64,000 nucleotides of DNA from Roridomyces roridus. Lineage: Eukaryota > Basidiomycota > Agaricomycetes > Agaricales > Mycenaceae. The notes beneath the pieces were generated by a model. The model was not told the origin of the DNA and ran no database searches. It saw nothing but the letters and a program-made list of their open reading frames with translations. Each line of letters opens with the position of its first letter. The stretch's first letter is position 1. The position numbers were made by a program, and so were the translations under genes. Location: NCBI GenBank assembly GCA_029378245.1, contig JARKIF010000001.1, forward strand, positions 3,968,001-4,032,000, read 5' to 3'. Positions 57,436-64,000 of this stretch are shown in pieces.

Positions 57436-58797
57436 AGGTGCGCAGTCCCGGATGGACATTTTGTGCAGCGCATTGACTTCCCGCCCCAGATGCCCACAAA
57501 CCGACTGGACCAGCTCTTCCATGACGGAATGTGGTATACCAGCCTGTCGGCGAGCGCTGCGCAAGGGCTTCTAAATCTCTTCCAAGACGTGGGTCGTTCT
57601 GGTCGCGTTTTCGTGGGGAGCTTACTGACATACCAGTGACTAGTTCTTAGACCACGGCGTCCACCTCGCACCAATGGAACGGCGCCGACTATTCAAAGCT
57701 CTGATACAGCTCTGCGGCCAATTCAAGCTCTTGCCCGGGTCTTTCGCCCTCGCAGATCTGGAGCACGAGAAACTCGTGGCTGGCGGCTCCTTGAGCGATG
57801 TATACCAAGGGCGTCTGCTCGGGCAACGCGTCGTCGTGAAGAAGGTGCGAGTATTCGATGAGTCGGATATAGACCCGAAGGTCTCATCTTGCTTCCCTTG
57901 CCTAGTATTGGCGTGGATGGAGAATGGACGTATCCGCCGCTTCGTGAAGCAGGAAGCGTATGATACAGACCGGCTTCTGGCGCTTGTAAGTCCCTTTCGA
58001 TGCTGTGGACTCTGCATCTAACTGAGCCCGATAGATCCTTGACGTGGCTGCTTTGAGCGCCTTCATGTCAACGGCGTCGTCCACGGCGACTTGAAGGGCG
58101 TGAGTCCGTTGCTGTTGTCTTCCCCCCATTCTCTGATTGTCAGATAGGACAATATTTTGATCACTCCGTCTTTCGGAGCTTGCATCACGGATTTTGGCCT
58201 AGCCCATACCACCACCTCGACTTCTTCAATAGCTCACCCATCGTACGGATGTCTACAGCTTTGCGTGTACGAGGTAGGCGCTTCTTCCTTCCATATGTGG
58301 GTCGAGCGCTTACATGTATCCCCCGAGCAGCTGTTTACGGGTACCGCCCCGTTCTCTGAGCTGTTCCTCGACACTGCCGTAATCTTCGCCGTGCTGGACG
58401 GCCGTCGGCCATCTCTCCTCCCGCATGCTCGGGAACCCGAGCGCTTGACGGGCTTTGAGATTGTTGGGACGGCGAATCCGATCGCCGGCGGACTGCCATC
58501 CAAGTTGTTGAGCGCTTGCGGGGCGGGGATATCGGGGCTGTAGGGCTGACGCAGTCGGACAGGGATTGGGATGATAAGTCTACGTCGAGGTTTCGGCATA
58601 GTCTTCTGGGGCTGCGGCTGTTGCCTTCGGTGGAGGAGTTGGATAAGGTAGTCGTAGGCTGGTGAGTTATGCCCGGAGCTGCAGTTTCGAATGACTTATC
58701 TTTGTCGTGTAGGGACATTGCAGCCCGTTGGAAGCGCCTGAGAATAGATAGATCCGGCGAGAACCCGGAGATTCCGTACAGCCCACTTCAGCCATGA
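57436..58797 (+). pseudogene. Kinase 2: decayed paralogue of kinase 1
   Basis: Follows the kinase 1 order with matching introns: NRLDQLFHDGMWYTSLSA, LAPMERRRLFKALIQL, LVAGGSLSDVYQGRLLGQRV and VRVFDESDID. About 40 residues covering the alpha-C region are missing (DPK joins WMENG), a few bases are lost before FERLHVNGVVHGDLKG, and DNILITPSFGACITDFGLAH is followed by loss of the activation loop and APE motif. The end (LLPSVEELDKVVVGW, spliced to DIAARWKRLRID) stops at 58797. The lysine is present as VVVKKV. These deletions would prevent a folded kinase. Confidence 0.7.
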
Positions 58798-59815
58798 CGT
58801 AAGCCAGATGCATTCATGCTGTCTCCTATACTTGACGCAGTGCTATCATATACAGACACGAATGCAGTCCGCCGCACCGCAGACCAAGGAGTGTGCATAG
58901 CTCCCGTGTTATGGACTCGAGTACTTTGATCATCTATCTATACGAAGAAACAGAGACAAGATCGTCGAGCGAGGAGGGCTGTTCCGATCAGTTGTTCTGG
59001 ATCTGACAGTAAAAAAGAAGATTGCGCATAACTATGAACCTACATGCTGTATGTACAGCGTTAGAGTTCTACAAGTACATACTGGAGGTAAGGAATCGGA
59101 AATCGGTAACACTATGAGTCAGATAATTAAATGGTCTGTGTGCTACGCAGAGCAACAGATGAAGCTTGCGCATAGGGGGATTAGGGAGAAATAATAGCTG
59201 TGTTCAAATATCCGGTCATCCGGTCTGACTCGCGTAACTGGGAAGAAACTTGGGGCAAAATCCGGAATGGATTCCGTACCGAGTTTCGAACAGGTCTTTG
59301 ATCTGTCCTTCCGAGTTTTCTGGACCAGATAAAAAAATCGGGAATGAGAAATTTGAAACAAGTTTCCCTTCTCATTCCGAGTTTTCCATTCCGGATATCT
59401 CAAGCACACCCCAAGAAATTCCATGCCATCAGGGACAATAAATATGGTCAAGCTTGAAAATCCAACCCTGTGAGCAGCAATACAGACAGCAGTTTTTTTT
59501 TTTTCGCATTGGTCTGACCAGCCGGGCCAGGGAAGTTTGGTTGAGTTTTTTTTTTCTTCTTTTTTTTCTTTTTCTTTAGGCCTGAGGCTTACAGCAGTTC
59601 CCGTAAATAATGTCAATCATGAGTTTTTTTTCCCGTGTCATCCCAAAAAGGAAATTCTGGCTTTCTCGCCTTTGTCTCGAGTCTTCTCCACCCTTCTCCA
59701 CCCGCCGCCCATTGACTTGTTACAGAACACTCTCCCCAAGGCCCTCAAGCTTCGCAGTAACACATACTGAGCTGTTCTTCCCCGTGGCCAAGCCCAGTCA
59801 TCACCGTCGGTCGAC
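58798..59815. other. Intergenic region with hairpin-like sequence and T-tracts
   Basis: No gene is supported. Between 59203 and 59400 there are repeated TCCGGA/ATTCCG blocks, with ATATCCGG near the left end and CCGGATAT near the right, as in a decayed inverted-repeat element. A T-rich tract follows at 59490-59577. Confidence 0.4.
59537..59577. repeat. Poly-T/CT microsatellite tract
   Basis: A run of T interrupted by single C bases, with a shorter T-run at about 59492-59504. Simple sequence, non-coding. Confidence 0.7.
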
Positions 59816-60277
59816 AATGTCTACTGCGTTTGCGCGGGTGGATCTGCACCCATCGGCATCCGAAACAACTAGCGGGCAGCCCGGAAAGCTCGTAGGGCCG
59901 GTTGGGGGCGACGGTGGCTGGACACGATGCGGAGATGATTGCAAGATGGAGTGTCGCGGCATCCATCTTGCCCAGGTGCGTAGTCCGACCTACTGTCTCG
60001 ACGCCAGAAGCTTATGAGCCTTTCCATGCTGTCTTGTTTGGCGATGCTGGACCTCCCGCTCTCTTTGCATCATATCGCGCAGACATCCACCGACACGTCA
60101 CCCACATCCGTCAACCCAGACCCAGTCGCCCACATCCACCTGTGCCGTTTCGCCCATCCGCCCGCCCCACAAGCCGCTCAGGACGCTCAGGCCACTTGCG
60201 TATACAACATCCTTCGTTGTCTTCTGACAGCCATGGTGCATAACTACGACGGTACGACCCACGAGCGGAAGCACTGA
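59816..60277 (+). CDS. Hypothetical small protein, weak support
   Basis: The start MSTAFARVDLHPSASETTSG follows a CA-rich leader. The first exon runs to CRGIHLAQ and could be joined (GTGCGT...GCCAG, only 34 nt) to KLMSLSMLSCLAMLDLPLSL and a chain ending AMVHNYDGTTHERKH. The intron would be shorter than others here, and I recognise no domain. It is listed because the first exon has good coding character. Confidence 0.25.
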
Positions 60278-60869
60278 TGCAGCGTCCTCCGTGCCATCCC
60301 GTCCTCTTCTTGTGCGCAGCAGACGGCGGTTTGATCTTCCCAGTCGTGCGCCTGCATAAGTACGGCCATGTACCGGCCTCGTCTTACCTGGGCTCGCCGA
60401 CCCGGCAGTCGCGGGCGCAGCCATTGTGCAGGGCGCGTTTCACGTCTACGTAGTTTTACTGTAGCTCCAAACCAATGAATTTCTCGTATACATACTTCAG
60501 AATGACGCCCTGTGTATGCACTCAGCCTCACGAGGGCAGAGGACGCGAGACGAAGCCGCGATGGCCTGAATTTCCTTTTCGGGAAAATGAAAAAAAAGTT
60601 CGGTGTTTGACATTATTTTCAGGAACTGCTGTAAGTGGGCCAAGGTAGCATGTCTAGTGCCGCACTGAAAGGCAGTTCCAGTGCAAAGCGGCAGCAGTGA
60701 ATAGTAACATGAAAAAAATATGGGGAAAGAGAACACAATTAGCGCTGGGCTGAACATCCTCTCCGGCACTTGTCTAGGTGAAATAGGGGTGAATGTGATC
60801 TCAGATCAAGACACCTACAGTGGCAGAAACCAAATGGATGTATTTGGTTCTGTCAATACTACTGGGCAG
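60278..60869. other. Intergenic region
   Basis: Short overlapping frames only, no recognisable gene. AT content rises from about 60580 onward, where the kinase 3 segment begins. Confidence 0.4.
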
Positions 60870-62823
60870 TCACTGGGTGCTGTTGTCTGCACTGCAAAAA
60901 TGAACCCTTGGTTCATGGTTGCATTCTTGTGAGCTATATTGGGCTTGTGCATCTTGTATTTCTTTCTTCCCTGGATCTGGAGACTTAGGCATGGTGGCCA
61001 GGCCTCCTTCGTGCCCAAAAAACATGTCTTCGAACTGAGAATCTAGAGGAAGCGGGATTTGATCCCGAAGTTGGCAATGGAAATCAGATGGGACCTTCCA
61101 GTCCTGAATACTGGATTGTGTCTCTGTTGCCACAATCCCGATGTCTTTCAACCGTTGAATGATTTGAGAAGCATTTGGACGATTGTTGGGTAATTCTGCC
61201 CAGCAATCTCCAAGTAGATTCCAGAGGCCATCCAATAAACATAATGCTGGATGCGAGGGACGTTGTCCTGCCAGGACAGCCCTGATTAATGGAGCATCTG
61301 CTTTGAACGTGGAGAAGGGTCTTGTTCCAGCCAGCATCTTTACAGATTTGTATGAGTGAACATGTATTTTTGAATTGTTGACAATACCTCATATGCAGTA
61401 CAAGCAAAGCTGTAAATGTCCGACCGGAAATCACGTGGTTCCCCAAGAATTAGTTCTGGTGCATCATATGCATATCCACCAGGTGGTCCCGTGGATGCAT
61501 GGGTCAACTGGATGGAAGAAATCAAAGAACACATAGGGGAGATGCCGAAATCCGCAATACAGGCGCGGCCAGAAGAAGTGATCAGAATGTTGTCCTATTC
61601 AAATGTAAATGCATGAAAAAGCTCAAGAGATATACATACCCCTATCAATTCTCCATGGACAATGCCATTCTTGTGTAAATATTCAAGACCAAGAGCCACA
61701 TCCAAAATCTGGAGTAACATTAAAGGACATACATTAGAAGACCAAATGACCTACAAGAGAATGAACATGGTCAATGTTCCATCCGCTGTTCTTGAGAAAA
61801 TCCCGGACATGACCATTATCCATCCAAGGTGAAACCAGGCAGAGCTTCTGGTTATAGGTGTATAGGCCATAGAATGGAAGAATATTGGGATGTGAGAGTT
61901 GTCGCCATGTGAGTGCTTCTCGGCCAAACACCTATTTCACCAGTAAGAATGTAAAGTGACAAGAGAAATTGCCTCAAACCTTCAAGACTTCAGCAATGTC
62001 TGACTCTTCAAATATCCTCATCACTTTCACAGCAACAGGCTGCCCACAGACAACTCCCCTATACACATCAGAAAATCGTCCCCCATCCACAAGCTTGGGA
62101 TGCTCCAGATTTGAGAGAGCACGACAACTCGGGTGCAAATTTGTGTTGCTAGATACCAAAAGAAGAGCATCGAAGAGCCTGCCACGATTGCCTGGTGAAG
62201 TACAGTCTAGTAGCTGATGATCCGTGGATTAATGCAACAGCCATATGGAAATTACTAGCAACTCACATCCTGCAAGTAGTCCAAAAGCCACTGGGCGCTA
62301 CGACCATGGCATGCCAAAAACCTGTCGAATTCCTTTGTGCCTTGAAGCATTAGGTCAATTCTTTTCATCATGTCATGCATATTTTGGACTTGATTGCATT
62401 GAGAAGAGATACAGGCTGCAATTGCTAGCACTCACCTCGTTGGCTGTGTTTCGGTGCTGTATTCAAAATGTTGAGAGAAAAGTTAGAACAGACAATCGGC
62501 AACAGCATCTCACCTTGCATTGGCCATGCCATGCATGACAGCTGGTTGATATCCAGATCAGAGCCACTCCCCGACTGCTTGCCCGAAAGGTCTTGGCCCA
62601 GGCTATGCTCTTCAAAGCCCATCTCGGACTCCAGGGTCTGCACCGTATCATAATAGCTGTATTGGCTCTCCGCGTCGTCAGCGTCCGAGGCACTTTGTGA
62701 GTCATCGTCATCCGGGGTGAGAGCATCGTAGTAGAAGCTCTCTCCGCTGTCCGACTCCTCGTCACTGTAACTTTCTGCATCGTCGTCCACAGACCGTTCG
62801 TTCGCCGTCAGAATGCCTGGCAC
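60870..62823 (-). CDS. Kinase 3: TKL-like kinase with degenerate catalytic loop (probable pseudokinase)
   Basis: The start MPGILTANERSVDDDAESYS opens an acidic Ser/Asp/Glu-rich N-terminus. Exons then give HDMMKRIDLMLQGTKEFDRF, GRSAQWLLDYLQD, the glycine loop KLVDGGRFSDVYRG and the lysine VAVKVM. They continue with EALTWRQLSHPNILPFYGLY, WMDNGHVRDFL, and the catalytic loop HGELIG/DNILI where HGDLKG is expected. After that come a normal DFG (CIADFGIS), a YAYDAPEL block, RSDIYSFACTAYE and a CWAELPNNRPNASQIIQRL end. The catalytic Asp is Glu and the following Lys is Ile, so phosphotransfer is doubtful although the fold looks complete. The stop is at 60870. The segment is visibly more AT-rich than its surroundings. 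Confidence 0.75.
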
Positions 62824-63844
62824 GAAATTGAGCGAGCTGCAACATCAGAAAGTGCGAGCACGCACTGAAATCTTTCCATTCGCCTGATACTCGTGGTGAG
62901 CCTCGTGCGGAACTGCAGTCGGAGGAATCAAAGATCTCGTAGTCTCGAATGGCGGTATGCTTGGGGAGGTTCTACTCCAAGATTGAGGAAGAGAGACGAA
63001 GAACCCTTCCAGAGACTGACCGTCATTGTCGTTGAGGAGAAGAGGTACGCTACGGATCAAACCCATCCATAGATACATTGGGTGCGACGAACAGGCATCA
63101 GCTGTATTACCCCCCGCACCAAAATGACAAACTCCCACTCTACTGCCACTTGCCAAGTGGGTTGTGCATGTTGTAGCTCGTGTTACTTAGCCATGGATAA
63201 ACTGATATTACGATATAGACCTTCCTGCCTCATGTATCGGACTAACCTGGGACGACTCTGGCTACAACTATACAAAGGATGCAGCCAGGTAGGTGTGGTA
63301 CGTGGCATATGGCTCGACGGATACCGCGATGGACGATAAGTATGGCACTGGCAACGTCCCGGGACGGAGGATGGGAGGTAACGGCACGTATGACCGCAAA
63401 GGAGTTAAGACACATGTGCAGCATCCAGCACCGAAAAAGGTTGATCAAGTAGACGAGGCCGACAAAAGTGGATGCGCTAGTCAATTAGGTACAGGGTACA
63501 GGGTACAGACAACGTGGACAGGGGCAGCATAGACGTCACAAGGCCGGAGGTCTGCGACAGCGGAGTATATCAGGGAGATAAGGGTGCACTCGTGGATGGC
63601 TTCTCAAGAGAAGAGATGATTCCTTGCCCAATGACAGTGATTGCCTGGGAAGAGTCGTAAGAGTCATCCACGGCAGCGGCGGCGGCGGCGAGTTGGCGCT
63701 GGAGAAAGGTCAATTGCTGCCCGACATGACTTGAAAGCACTCACTCGCTGCGGCATACCGAGTCTTCTCCGGCAAGATCGCAGCCCCAGTTGGGCCATCC
63801 CTCAAGAAACTCGCACGCTGGAAGGACCTCCCAAGGGATTCCTT
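62824..63844. other. Stretch without a confident gene
   Basis: A minus-strand frame (62845-63156) starting MASGSRVGVCHFGAGG could be an upstream exon of kinase 3, but the only join would need an intron of about 29 nt. Another (63242-63484) is hydrophobic and unrecognised. A short GTACAGG triplication lies near 63488-63510 and a CGG run near 63675. Confidence 0.35.
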
Positions 63845-64000
63845 TCATTGTATCATTCCCTGCGCCATCGATTTGCTGAGCGCTTCCGGGACCGCCTGAC
63901 CGACAGCTCCGCCGTCAAAATCCTGCGACAGAATCAGACGATTGCAGCAGCGGGAAAGAGCGACTTACGACAATCCATCCGGGAAGGGTATCATGCGGGA
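63845..64000 (-). CDS. 3' end of an unidentified minus-strand gene (cut by window edge)
   Basis: Two exon pieces join across a canonical intron (63923-63968): HDTLPGWIV, then DFDGGAVGQAVPEALSKSMA and QGMIQ, with a stop at 63845-63847. The splice sites and the smooth protein across the junction support a real gene. The family is not recognised from this short end. Confidence 0.5.

Noticed and set aside
59143..59616. 157-residue minus-strand frame rich in Lys and Phe
   Set aside because: It covers T-tracts and the hairpin-like repeat; composition and lack of splice signals point to chance.
62845..63156. Extra N-terminal exon for kinase 3
   Set aside because: Joining it to the next exon would need an intron of about 29 nt, far shorter than others in the window, and the phases do not agree.
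1..64000. CRISPR arrays, operons, rRNA or prophage features
   Set aside because: None were seen. The window has spliced eukaryotic genes throughout.

Overview
The window looks like a mushroom-forming basidiomycete (Agaricomycotina) genome. Genes are split by many short GT-AG introns of about 45-60 bp, there is a secreted bicupin oxalate decarboxylase, and there are expanded families of F-box/LRR-like proteins, MYND zinc-finger proteins and TKL-type kinases with the HGDLKGDN catalytic loop that I associate with these fungi. No bacterial, organellar or viral segment was recognised.

Positions 1-25,300 are an F-box island. A first family of roughly 600-residue proteins with an LPDEIVSEILSPAL-type F-box start has five large copies: 914-3294 (-), 16467-18807 (+), 18926-21304 (+), 22829-25140 (+) and a distant copy at 38446-41258 (-). 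A second family (FPDELLDRICSFM start) lies at 3447-5476 (-) and 14535-16088 (+). The pair second-type plus first-type forms two inverted arms (about 914-5490 and 14520-18807) around a 9-kb spacer. The spacer holds a decayed THG1/HIT pair, an intact oxalate decarboxylase and a large low-complexity protein. A third F-box type (coiled coil plus F-box) appears at 3-692, 41371-42969 and 50131-51614, and a fourth at 21508-22755. Several copies are broken. A 480-bp hAT-like element with an 8-bp target duplication sits in 3447-5476, and a 470-bp TA-flanked inverted-repeat element sits in 38446-41258.

Positions 25,300-37,200 are more ordinary: a class 3 lipase, an alpha/beta hydrolase and a forkhead transcription factor on the minus strand, then a small 95-residue gene, a conserved basidiomycete protein of unknown function and a Ser/Thr-rich single-pass membrane protein on the plus strand. 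Positions 37,200-52,200 return to accessory content: F-box genes, a membrane-anchored triple zinc-cluster MYND protein and its decayed copy.

Positions 52,400-64,000 hold three related kinase genes. Kinase 1 is spliced in frame behind two Spa2/GIT (SHD) repeats and is directly followed by a Spa2 C-terminal segment. Kinase 2 is a wreck that lies behind an Rsp5-like C2-WW segment lacking its HECT domain. Kinase 3, on the opposite strand and in more AT-rich DNA, has a degenerate catalytic loop. The repeated joining of pieces of conserved polarity and ubiquitin-ligase genes to this kinase family is the most novel signal I found.

All homology statements come from reading the sequence and from memory of the families. 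No search or alignment was run, and single-base breaks could be assembly errors.
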